From Cycas panzhihuaensis (lineage: Eukaryota > Cycadophyta): DNA of 64,000 bases. Position numbers and translations under genes: made by a program. The notes below the pieces were generated by a model, which searched no databases, was not told where the DNA came from, and worked only from the letters and a program-made list of their open reading frames with translations. Position 1 is the stretch's first letter, and every line of letters starts with the position of its first letter. The stretch lies in contig CM041465.1 of the NCBI GenBank assembly GCA_023213395.1, positions 110,925,741-110,989,740 on the forward strand, read 5' to 3'. This document shows, piece by piece, positions 48,101-58,009 of this stretch.

Positions 48101-49990
48101 ACCTAGAATGGTGGTAAGATTAAGGGTAATAATAGAAGGGTCTATTCCCTTCATATTAGAATAATCCTATGTAAAGACATATTAGAATTCCTAGAATAGA
48201 AGGGTTTATTCCTTCATTTCATCAGGAGAGTATTCTACTCCCACCTTTATGACCTTACCTATGGTAAGGATTATGTCCTTGATTGCCCCCATGCATATAG
48301 AATTCTCTTTCACGAAGTGAAGAAGGGCTCAATCAATAGGAGGGGGTATAATAGGAGATGGATTTAGGTCGGCGAGAGATGACCTAATAGCTAAGACCTT
48401 CTTGTGAATAAGCCTATGATGACCAGAAGGGAAATTAGGCACAGAGCCTACTAAATTCTCAAGCAAAGCCTCATCATCCTCGAAGTAGTCCACCCCATGG
48501 ATAACCACACCTCGAAAAGGTAAGGAGAGAGGAGTAGAAGGAGCAGTGGGACCATGGCAACTGACCTACCCCTTGACATATCTAAGAGACTCTTAGAAAG
48601 AGTCAGAAAGAGTTCTCCTATGAGGAGTAATAGGAGGTTCCCCAGCTTCATTACCTATAGGAGGGAGGACTAAGAGGGAGACACAACAATACGAGAGCTC
48701 ATATGGTCAATAAGAATGATTGCATGTGATCCAAGGAAAGATCTAGTTCCTCCAATAGTAGGGGTTTCTGGTTGGGACCTAAAATGAGGGAAGTACCCCC
48801 TACTAGTGTCTAAAAGGGATATGGGATGAGGAAAGACCTCATCCTTGCCATCAGACTCATCGTCACTAAGCATGGAGAGATACCCATAGCTCCCCATACT
48901 AATAGGGGTGAAGCATATAAGGTGGAGGAAGAAGATAAAGGAGCTTCTTCAAAAGGGGACGAATCGGGGATATTAATAGAACAAGCTAAAACTTAGGTAG
49001 AAGGGCCCTTGTTGCCCTTGGCCTTATCGCAAGCTGCTTGATGGGGTTGGCAAGATTGCTTGGTGGGAGGAGGCTCTTAGGAGACAACTCTCATTCGCCT
49101 CTCATGGACAAACTTAAGTTGTCCCCATCAGGATGAACACATAGCTCTCATTTAGTTAAGCCATGGGCATCCCAACAAAAGATTGTAGTCGACATCAACG
49201 TTGAGAACTACAATGTCAGTGAGGATAGTCTTGTCCTCGAGAGTGAGAGGGATGGACACCGATCCCAAAGGCATATTTTTGCCACCATCATAGCCTTAGT
49301 ATCACCATGGAACTGGCTCCAGAGCTGATAAACTAAGCTCTTGGATGATGTGAAAGGGCATGGCATTGACGAAAGAACCATTGTCGACAATGATTCTCAA
49401 TAGAGTGAACTCGAGAGTGTCAATAGTTATGGTGAAGAGGAAATTCCATTAGAATTCCCTTTCAGTAGTTAAAGGAAGATCCTTGAGATCGAAAGAGATG
49501 ACGAGTTCATAACTTGGGGTGACACCTTATGGTGAAGGGGAAATGCCATTAGCGTTCCCTTTCACCAGTTAGAGGAAGATTCTTGATATCAAAAGAGATG
49601 ACTGGTTCATGACTTGGGCCGATACCCAAGGTGTGAATAGACGCGTCACCCAATCACAAGGCTTCCAAAAGGAGAGTACATTGTTCAGGGTAGCTCTTCA
49701 AGACATCTATTATGGACATCCCTGCAGCCACGGTGTGGAGCTCATTGACAATGAAGAAGGGCTTCCCCTTCACACTAGGTTGGAGAAGAGATCTTTGAAA
49801 GTCATAGTGATTAGGGCATTCAGGAATGGTCTTGGGGAGTGTAGGGACTTCCAAAAGAGGAACAAAGTGAGGTGTGGAAGAAGAGGTATTGTTCACCTCT
49901 TTAGCTACTTGAGACTAGGTTAGGGCATATAATGGTGTGGTCTCGAGCATCTGGATGACCTTCTTTCCCTTGTTTTGGGATTGAGAAGGT
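48101..49990 (-). pseudogene. Protease and linker of element D
   Basis: The segment FVPLLEVPTLPKTIPECPNHYDFQ and INELHT-type residues at 49,896-49,654 correspond to 12,790-12,990 in B. The protease signature near 49,390 reads IIVDNGSFVNAMPFHII. The linker starts MGSYGYLSMLSDDESDG at 48,897, as in B. A 100-bp tandem duplication at 49,429-49,628 throws the frame off just upstream of the active site. Confidence 0.7.
49429..49628 (-). repeat. 100-bp tandem duplication in the protease region of element D
   Basis: Two copies start atggtgaag at 49,429 and 49,529 and run side by side to about 49,628, with roughly 15 differences. B and E have a single copy. As 100 is not a multiple of three, it shifts the frame. 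Confidence 0.8.
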
Positions 49991-49999
49991 GAGGGAGTG

Positions 50000-50804
50000 T
50001 GATGGTCGAGAGAACTAGAGGAAGAGGATGAGTTCCTCGTACCCTTCTCTTTGGTTTGCGAAGGGTGAGGGTTTGGGGATCTTCCTCTATTTTGGTTACC
50101 TTTTTGTTGGTTGTTACGATCTCATCCCCCATGATTAGGGAAAGGATCCTTATGGATTGGCTAGAAGAATCACACCCCACTTGGGAGAAGAATCACATTG
50201 CGGGGCAACTTTATGGTGTTGGGCCCAGTATTTTGAATCTTCATGGAAACATTCCCCATAGATGGAACACCATTTCTTCTCCAGGGATGAATCAGGCTTC
50301 TTCACTTGAGAAGGTTAGGTGTTACCACTCTTAAGGAGAGAGGCTTGAGAAGTGTGGTGAATTGGTTTATATGAGATAGGGGATGAAGGGGCTTGGAGTT
50401 TAAGCTTTTTCATGGTAAGTTCGAATGAACATATGGTGGAAGTGAGAGGATCCAAGTCTTCTCAGTCGAATGGGAAGAAGACCTCGCAGGTTGATAGATT
50501 TTAGTCTCTTGGGGTAGAGGAGGTGCCTCACATCATTATGAGAGCTTGAGATGCTTCTTGAGTCTAGCTTGGATCTTAATGGCCTCAAGTACTAAGCACT
50601 TAGCTATGATAGAATCACACATCATTACCCCCATTTTTAGGACTTCAACGTGGACTTTGGGAGGTATGGCATTGACAAAAAGGTCTCTCTTCAACTCCTT
50701 AGGTAGAGTTACCTTTGTGGAGTGAAGAAGGTCATGAAAGCATCTCAGAAAGTCACGATTCATCTCATTGTGGCCTTGTTTAAGAGACAAGAGGGCTTTC
50801 ATCC
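50000..50804 (-). pseudogene. gag: C-terminal part of gag of element D, cut by insertion of element E
   Basis: The frame starts abruptly at MKALLSLKQGHNEMNRDF (50,802), which in E (60,066-60,353) lies in mid-protein after FINYFDVAHPFES. HDLLHSTK and ELKRDLFVNA follow as in B. A decayed zinc-knuckle region lies near 50,245-50,285 (KKWCSIYGECFHED). The upstream half is missing because E's LTR begins at 50,810. Stops occur throughout. Confidence 0.75.
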
Positions 50805-50809
50805 TAAAA

Positions 50810-53370
50810 TGTTGCCCACGGGGCGGTATCCCTAAGTTTAGTAAGAAATGGGTTATGCAAGACTAGGTTGTGCTAAACAGCAACGACTCACCTCGCAGGG
50901 CATCTATGTGCTAGAGTGTGGATTTAGGACCTACAGAAGTGCCTGGTTGATTCTAGGTAGTCTCAAAGGGTGAGGCCTTCCTACCCCTCAGATGACTAGG
51001 AAGAGGAGGAAAAAGCCTGGCAAGTTGCATCTTCTCAAGAAGATGAGAAGGCAACATGAGAGTGAGGTGCACGTGTAACGTGGCATCTAGGTGTAGGCTG
51101 GTCAAGAGAGCAAGGTGAGGATGACTCTGGCTCGAAAAGAACTATCTAAGTGTACTAGATTAACTATTAAATGAAAGATATGTAAAGTGTAAATGTATGT
51201 TCCTTTCCTCTTTTCAATTTCTTATCTGTTTCTTAATCATGCATGCATAGACGCAAAGAATAACGCTATAAGAAAAAGATGCAAGGACAAGGAAAATACC
51301 TGGACCGGTGTCTGAATAGAGTTCTATATGCCTTATTGCCTCCCACTCCTTCCCACTCCACTTGTTGCATATGCAAAACTGATCAACAATGGATGTCGTG
51401 AAAGACCGAAAAGGGGCTAGCTTACCTCCCCAATGCAATGCAAAAAGCGAACAACGAAATGACAGAAAATAACAAAAAACAACAAATATGGAAGTAACCT
51501 GCAAATGGGTTTGTTTCATATGTAACTCCACCAACATGAGACCTTATCAATCAAATAGACAAGTATCTCCCTCTTGGAAGAGGGGCCATAAAATAGATCT
51601 AATATATGTATCTAAACTTAGGAGAAACAGAATCAAACAAAGTTAAGCATATGCATATTATTTAACGAAATAACTTCAATAAGATTTCCGCAAACAGTTA
51701 CTTCAATGGATATCCAAAATAAGAGTATAGCCTTGAGATGGCTAACTCACCCACAAAAAGTCTCCAATTAGTCTCGGGAAAGGAAAATGAACTCGCAGCA
51801 ATAACATGGGGGAGCAAACAATGAGAAGGAATAAGGTAACTAAAAGGTGTGCAGGCACACCCAAAGAATGAGATGCTATGGGCAGTAAATCATCCAAGTG
51901 GATGGGTTGCAAGTTATGAGCTGGCAAGAAGCGATTTTGGGACTTATGTAGTGCCCCAAAACTAACGAACGAAAATGTAAAAGTACTGTGGCAATGGGCT
52001 ACCAACACTAGTTTAGATCCGAAAATAAGCTTCTAAATTCCCTAACCTGACTTCTAAGAAGGCACAAAAGTGCAGAGGGAGAGAAAGTAAGGGACGAAAC
52101 CCTTGGGGAGAAGGGCAATAAGAGGGACTAACCCCGCCTTCTTCCTTCTAACTTTCTCTATGTTGCCCCCTTACAATAGCCACTTAAATGTAGGCTGACA
52201 AGAATGATGGAGGAAGCACTATAGTGTAACAGGCAAGAAAACTAGTGCTAAATAGGCATAGCAACCAAAAAATCACATAAACTAGGAATTTACTCACAAA
52301 AAATGGAAAGAAGTAACGTGCATTTCAAAGTAAATATGGAGGTACCTTGTTGTGAAGAGAAGAATTATGAACCTGCTGGAAAATGGCAGGAAAAACTAGC
52401 ATTCGACAAGATTTGATGGCAGGTTTAGAAGGGGAGATTAATGTGAGAGAAATCCTGTGAGTTGGGGCCCTTTAAAGCTTATCCTTTGGAAGATCTTGAG
52501 GAGAATCCTTCTTGCAACTTTATAGACCTACAAAAAGATATTGAGCTTGTTGTTCCTGAGCATGAGAGACCACAATGGTCTCTGGTGGAGAGCAACAGCT
52601 AAGAGTCTTGGTTCTGTAATAGTTTCTGTGCAAGATTTTATTGAGTTTTTCGTAAAAATGAGCTAAGAAGATTGAAAAATGAAGAAGACTGCTCACTACA
52701 AGTGAATGTTGGGGATCTCAAGGTAGCTCGAATGCGCAGGCGCCACGCGACAGTTTTACGAAAAAAGTGGGAACTGTCACGTGATTTAGAAAAATAAATT
52801 CAAACAGTTGCCCTATGATAAACTTTGCGGTACCATGGCAAAGATCACGATATCGCTAAGCTTACAGTGGTACAAACCTAGAAACAAAAAAATAAGCAAA
52901 ACCAAGGTTTAGAGCTAAACAGAGAGTAAATCAAGGTTAAAAACAGCTAGAGGGAGTACCCAGGTGATGGACAAGCAGCCATGAAAGTGAACTAGGTCTC
53001 AACCAAGGATTCAATTAGACTTGGAAGAGACTGCAACATGAACAGGCTATTGTAAAAAGGGCGAACACGACTGGCTGGTGCATCTCGAGGGGTCGTGGAG
53101 ATGAAGTGGGTGGATGTGTGCTATATGGCATGTATCATTCGCTAGAGAATGTCCCCATTGTGAGTCGTCATAGGCTGAAAGGCATGTGGTAAGCATATAC
53201 AAAATGATCAAGTAGGAAGACAATACAAACATACAGACATCAGGCAAGCATGCATTAAGTAGTCTACACTAAGTAATCTCAGTCAAGCAAGAGCAAACAG
53301 AAGCAAGAATATATACCTGAGCTTACCTGAGTTGATATGTCTCGAGTCCATTCCCGGTAGCCAGGAAACA
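50810..53370 (-). repeat. 3' LTR of element E
   Basis: On the minus strand it starts TGTTTCCTGGC after a polypurine tract and ends GGCAACA. It is about 0.5 kb shorter than the LTRs of B and D and matches them only in parts, so E is a distinct subfamily. Confidence 0.78.
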
Positions 53371-53739
53371 CTACCCCCTTAGCAGTAGAGCTTCACCGCT
53401 CAGAAGCATAGTGTGATGGTGAATGCTGACAACCAAATACCATTAGTAGCACATGCATATATATATATATATAAACAAACATGAATAGTATATGGACCAA
53501 GGGTATCGGCGAGTGTTATGGCAGAATGCATGGACAAGGGAGACGGGGATGAGGACAACATAGAGGCTACCTACGCGTCATCTAAACATTGACCTACAAG
53601 TGAAGGAAGCTAATGAAGGGGATGCCCCTCGAAGTGCAATGAGTGATAAGAGGGCGCCCAACAAACTAAACAAGCACATTAGACCAAAGGTGACCAGAGA
53701 CTCGGGCATAGGCTGGCCAGGCAAGCCTCAAAGGTGGTC
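53371..53739 (-). other. Polypurine tract, AT run and spacer before the second RNase H, element E
   Basis: The polypurine tract AAGGGGGTAG (minus strand) occupies 53,371-53,380. An (AT)8 run lies at 53,457-53,472. The rest shows no gene. Confidence 0.7.
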
Positions 53740-54160
53740 GCCAAGAAGAGGGAGGTGATGCTCAAGGATAAGGCAGACAAGGCTGTCTACCTCAACATTG
53801 AGGTCCTGAGGGATATGCTAAATATCAATTGATGAAAAGTGGGCCAAGAGAGATCTGGCAGCTGAAGTAAGGGTTCTCAAGCGAGGGCATCGCACCTGGT
53901 AAACCTAGGTGAGATGAGAGACAACAACCTAAGAATCACAAAATAATACAATAGGTCCATGATGGAAACAGAGAGCATCGGTAAGGGCTTCAATAACGGC
54001 CGTGTACTTAGCTTCATTATTGGTTACCTAAGGGAGGAAAATCCTAGAACACAGGAAATCATATCCAGAAGGGCTGCGAAGGATCCAAGCAATGGCAGAA
54101 GGTCTAGGGTTACCGCAGCTTCCACCGTCGGTAAATATGTAGAGCGATATGAGCGAATAC
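53740..54160 (-). pseudogene. Second RNase H of element E, catalytic residues kept
   Basis: The frame passes through YIFTDGGSCGNPRP (Asp codon 54,127-54,129), NNEAKYTAVIEALTDAL with the Glu, LFCDS with the next Asp, VSHL, then VYQVRCPRLRTL and NVEVDSL with the last Asp near 53,785. All four acidic positions of an RNase HI active site are present, unlike in B and D. A few stops remain, at positions where B has Gln or a sense codon. The domain lies next to the 3' LTR and points away from the antisense gene, about 520 bp apart. Confidence 0.75.
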
Positions 54161-54679
54161 TAAATCCTGGCAGCAAATAAACAATGATAAAACGAAAGGG
54201 ATACTCAAAAAAATAGGCAATAAGTGGCCGTGAAGGGTAGGAGGACCTGGCAATGAGGCTACCCAAGGGTGGAAGCAAGTAGTCTGACCACTATTTGAGA
54301 GCGGGTAGAGAAAAAATGCCTTGGAGCACCAAAGGTTGCTTTGGGAAGCTAAACGTGCCCCCAGATAAGGGAGCATTCCCTTTGGGGACCCCAGGAGCAA
54401 AAAAGGGTTACAGAAATGAGTCTAGGATGGCAAAACGAGCCAAACGAGTATAAACCTAGCCACGTACGGGAGCGGCATGCAAAATGAGGCAAAAAGGTCT
54501 TAAAAAAGAAAGTGCAATAATGGGGCACCATAAATACCTTTGCAAGAGATGGCAAGAAGGGCGTCGAAAGAGCACAATGAGTGATAGGGCCAGAAGGCAA
54601 AGGCAATTAGGGAAATGGGATGGTCCCAATGGCTGTCACGAGGCTAAAAATGGAGGAAGTGCTCGTCGGGGCCCCTACC
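54161..54679. other. Divergent intergenic region, element E
   Basis: No gene. It contains the conserved block gtttatactcgtttgg in minus orientation near 54,440-54,455, shared with B and D apart from one base. Confidence 0.5.
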
Positions 54680-54686
54680 TATATAA
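54680..54686 (+). promoter_or_regulatory. TATA box of the antisense gene in element E
   Basis: CCTATATAAGGAAAA again, 191 bp upstream of the exon 1 end at 54,871. Confidence 0.7.
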
Positions 54687-54847
54687 GGAAAATCGTACGG
54701 AAAATGGATTCATTTTCACCGGCTCTTGTGAGAAACCAGAGCCATCTCCTTATGAAGTGGAGTGCCACCCAACTTTGGAGGCACGTGAGGGATGATCTGA
54801 CCATTGGATCAGAGTGCAGTAAGAGCTAGTGGGATCAACGAGATGAG

Positions 54848-57244
54848 ATGATGACAGCGAGACTAGATCCAGTAAGTGGATCTCACAAAACCTTACCCGT
54901 TTCAAAGTTTTAAATTCATTGCTTTTTACAGTTTTTTGGTGTAATTTTTGTGCCCCTTATGGGCAATTGGAGGCCTCCCAGAGTCTGAATTGGACCCAGA
55001 AATAGGCGGGACCTAGGCATTAGGGAGCCCTGGTCCTAGTGGGCCCCACGGGGGCCACCAGAAGAATTTTTTTTTTATTTTTAGGGCAGAAACCCCCCTT
55101 TTTATGGGGGTTACTCTTCATACCGCAGCAAAGATCACAGTGCCACGATTATTGCCACAAGGCCTAGATCGTCATGGGACCCATGCTAAACTTAGCAGTA
55201 CCACTAATTTTAGCACGGTATGAAGGCAGAAAATCAGAAAAAAAAGAAAAAAATGGGCCATGAGGCCCCAAATCTCAGGCAGAGAGAGCTTAGAGACAGC
55301 AATGGAGTAGAGATGACTGGTAGGAGATTGACTTTGATTATTTTTTTATGCTAGCAGGTAGTTATTGCGGTGGATAACCGCGAGAACGTTAGCATGGCAA
55401 TGCTGAGTTACATTGAGATGATGTCCCAGGGGGACAAGGAGATTCTGTAGAGGTGTGGCCTATACAAGGCCTTAAAGACACCTCAATTTACATTAGATCA
55501 GAGACTCTTAGTCGATATCGTGTCACATTAGGATCGGAGGAGGTACGTCTTCCACTTGCCTCAGGTAGGAGATGTGACAGTGATGCTAGGGGACATCTGG
55601 CATATTTTGGGGGTACCCGCGACTAGGAGGCCGGTGACACTGGGAGCACTGCCTAGTAATGAGGTAACACACAGAGAGGTAGCCACTTTCTTCATAGGGG
55701 CTGACAGGTGGGAGTGGAGAGGAGTTCCTCTCCAAACAATGGTGATGTCTAGGATTCCTCGGGTGAGGAAACTCATTACACTATGCATTCTGCCTCGGGT
55801 TTCCTAGAAATGAATTATAGAGATCCCGGAGGATGGATGGATGCGACGCCATCGCGGCAAGAGGATGGACTGAGCTACGATGATAGCGGCGAACCTCATC
55901 GCACAGCTCAATGCTATCAGAGTGGTAGGAAAGGGAGGACTATCTTACAGCACGTTGCTGCAGTGTTGGTTCTTTGATCACTTTGTGGTAGTGGCACCAG
56001 CGGGGGGACCACACCCCATAGTAGAGTGGGCCCCGATGGTCCAAAGATGGCAGACTTGGCTAAGGGGGATGGAGGACCAAGCCCACATTTGGGGATCAAT
56101 GGAGGTGACATCGTTGGACCTCCTCACCATGATGGACTATGTAGCAGATCCATACAGAACGATGAGGTGGGATAGCGATGATGAGGTAGGCAGAGGATGA
56201 GCACTCCTAGACAATGATGATGACAATGTTGATGCTGACAGAGGAGATGGGGCCAGCCCACCATGACCCGTGGGAGAGGCAGGTCCATCGGGGTCAGCAG
56301 GAGGAACAGCAGGACCATCTGGGACTACTAGAGAAGAGGCAGGCCCATCAGGGGCAACTAAGGAGAGCAAGGGGCCAGTGACTAGGGCCTGCAGGCTACA
56401 AATCGTGAGGAGATCTAGGGAGACGAGAGCTTAGCCAGTCCCAGTGAGGAGAGAGACCCAGGCAGAGGAGGTAACCGAGGATAAGGTACCAGCAGCTAGC
56501 AGAGAGCCAGGAGGAGAGGATGTCACACGAGCAGAGGAGTCGGCAGCCATGGTAGGTGAGGCCTAACCATTTCCTTAGTCGTTTGATAGCTAGGTAGATA
56601 TTCAATTCAATTTTATCATGGTATGTAGTGGGATATTCACTGACACACGGCATGTTGCATTGGCAGGTACTATAGAGGTCAGGAGACTAGTAGAGGCCAT
56701 GGTGAGGGAGATGTTCCCTTAGGTATATACAGAAGGGCAACCGCCTATCCAGGCAGAGGATGTGCCTAGATCGGTAGGTGCTCATATGGAGGCATTCGCC
56801 CCGTTGGCGAGGGCAAGAGACATCTAGGCTGCAGAGTCCCAAGAGCATATGGCATTCAAGAGACAGATGCAGCAGGAGCTAGATGAGGTTAGGGGCGAGC
56901 AAGACGCGCTCAGTAGACAGGTCTAGGCTCTAGAGGCTCAGGGAGGAGCAGGTTGAGATATATGGAGCATAGTTCAGATAGCAGTACTAGAGGAGTATCT
57001 CTGAGGAGTAGAGGGGGAGAGGGATCGTATCCAGGCCAGATACGATCAGCTCGTAGACCAAGTGGCGTCGAGGTTGAGCAAGAGTAGGACATATACCCAT
57101 ACAACAGCGACGACCCCAAGATGGCCACGCGACGAGGGGAGTGAGGTAGGGAGCTCACAGAGGCCCAGGAGGAGCCTCAGAGGGATGTGGTCCCCAAGAG
57201 AGGGATCACACATGCTAGGAGACGGTACCCCAGGAGCAGGGTAG
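54848..57244 (+). pseudogene. Antisense gene of element E: best preserved plant-mobile-domain-like copy
   Basis: Exon 1 (54,848-54,871) encodes MMTARLDP. Intron 1 is 54,872-55,357 (GTAAGT to TAGCAG, T-rich before the acceptor) and joins in frame at phase 0. Exon 2 (55,358-56,593) keeps one frame with no net shift but about ten stops. Motifs: YVFHLPQVGDVTVMLGDIW near 55,545-55,600, HREVATFFIGADRW, MVMSRIPRVRKLITL, LIAQLNAIRV, LDLLTMMDY and WDSDDEVG, then AGPSG repeats. Intron 2 (56,594-56,666) is AT-rich. Exon 3 (56,667-57,244) has a Gln/Glu/Arg-rich likely coiled coil (RQMQQELDEVRGEQDALS) and ends SLRGMWSPREGSH and a TAG. Exons 2 and 3 are one base out of phase relative to B. Such a protein might bind nucleic acid or chromatin, but its function is unknown. 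Confidence 0.7.
55183..55215 (+). repeat. Hairpin in intron 1 of the antisense gene, element E
   Basis: tgctaaacttag (55,183-55,194) pairs with ctaattttagca (55,204-55,215) at 11 of 12 positions around cagtaccac-like loop bases. It sits at the matching intron position to the perfect hairpin of B. Confidence 0.6.
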
Positions 57245-58009
57245 GAGTAGTGTAGGAGACATGTATGTGATTTTGACAGGGGAAAGCACAGGCCTCTAGG
57301 GGGTCATATATAGACTCATATGATTGTACCGCCCCTACAAGGACACTGGCTTCTCTCATGTATGATGTAACATATGATTTTTGATATATATATATATATA
57401 CGGGGTAGTTGGAACTCCTTTTTAACATGAGATGCTGTGTATATCATGTGTTGTAGATAACATGTATGCTTTATTTTTGTATGTTGTAAATGTTTTGTTA
57501 TATGATACACATATTTCCTTCCATGTATGGCTATATGTCTAATAGGAGCACATATATCCACCGTGAGTAGAGGTGGTAGAGAGGTGTGAGGTTAGAAATA
57601 GAGTGGCATGCATGTCCACAGAGGAGCATAGCGGAATATACGAAGGAAACAGCAGGCAAGAGAGAGGAGTAATGGTACTCTAAAGCATCATCCTAACTGG
57701 GGGATGCCCAAATAGGAAGACAAAAGTTCTCGAGAGAATATAGGAACATGGGTTCCGCAGGGGGAACCCGAAAGAAAAGGGAGAAGCCATCTCAAATTGT
57801 TATTCTACCCGTGGTTGGGAAAAATGGGAACAACCTGAGATGGTAGTTTAGGCTCATTTCAGAGCATCGTCGTAACTAGGGGATACCCAAATAGGAGGAC
57901 AAGGTCCCAAAGGAAATAGGAACATGGGTCCCATGGGAGGAACCAAAAGGACATGAAGAAGACCATCTTTAGGCTCATTTCGGAGCATAAAGAGAGAAAG
58001 AGACGTGCC
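57245..58009. repeat. Convergent 3' region of element E with partial tandem duplication
   Basis: No gene. A block starting near 57,681 (agcatc, taactgg, gggatgccca) recurs from 57,861 to about 57,990 with ggaacatgggt and gaggaacc-like phrases in both. The second copy lacks about 50 bases from the middle. An AT run sits at 57,384-57,400. At about 58,000-58,015 the sequence passes from the region just after integrase straight into the protease linker, which marks the RT-integrase deletion. Confidence 0.6.

Larger units (their letters stand above)
37465..50809 (-). mobile_element. Element D: the copy of the B-family that keeps RT and integrase (5' end displaced by E)
   Basis: Read from right to left it holds the end of gag (to 50,804), protease, RT, RNase H, integrase (stop at 45,491), the antisense gene (42,060-44,709 on plus), a second RNase H (41,040-41,490), a polypurine tract and the 3' LTR (37,465-40,531). 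Its gag is cut at 50,805 where element E begins, so the front of gag and the 5' LTR should lie beyond E, outside the window. It is the fullest coding map of the family here. Confidence 0.82.

Noticed and set aside
50810-53370. One LTR shared by D and E as in a tandem recombinant
   Set aside because: The LTR has complete TG and CA ends, is preceded by E's polypurine tract, differs from D's own LTR in length and sequence, and abuts mid-gag of D. Simple insertion of E into D explains all of this.
53959-54180. Plus-strand open frame over the second RNase H of E
   Set aside because: It is the shadow of the minus-strand RNase H frame, whose catalytic motifs are evident.
57384-57400. AT run downstream of E's antisense gene as a conserved element
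   Set aside because: The matching position in D has only scattered AT steps, so it looks like an ordinary microsatellite.
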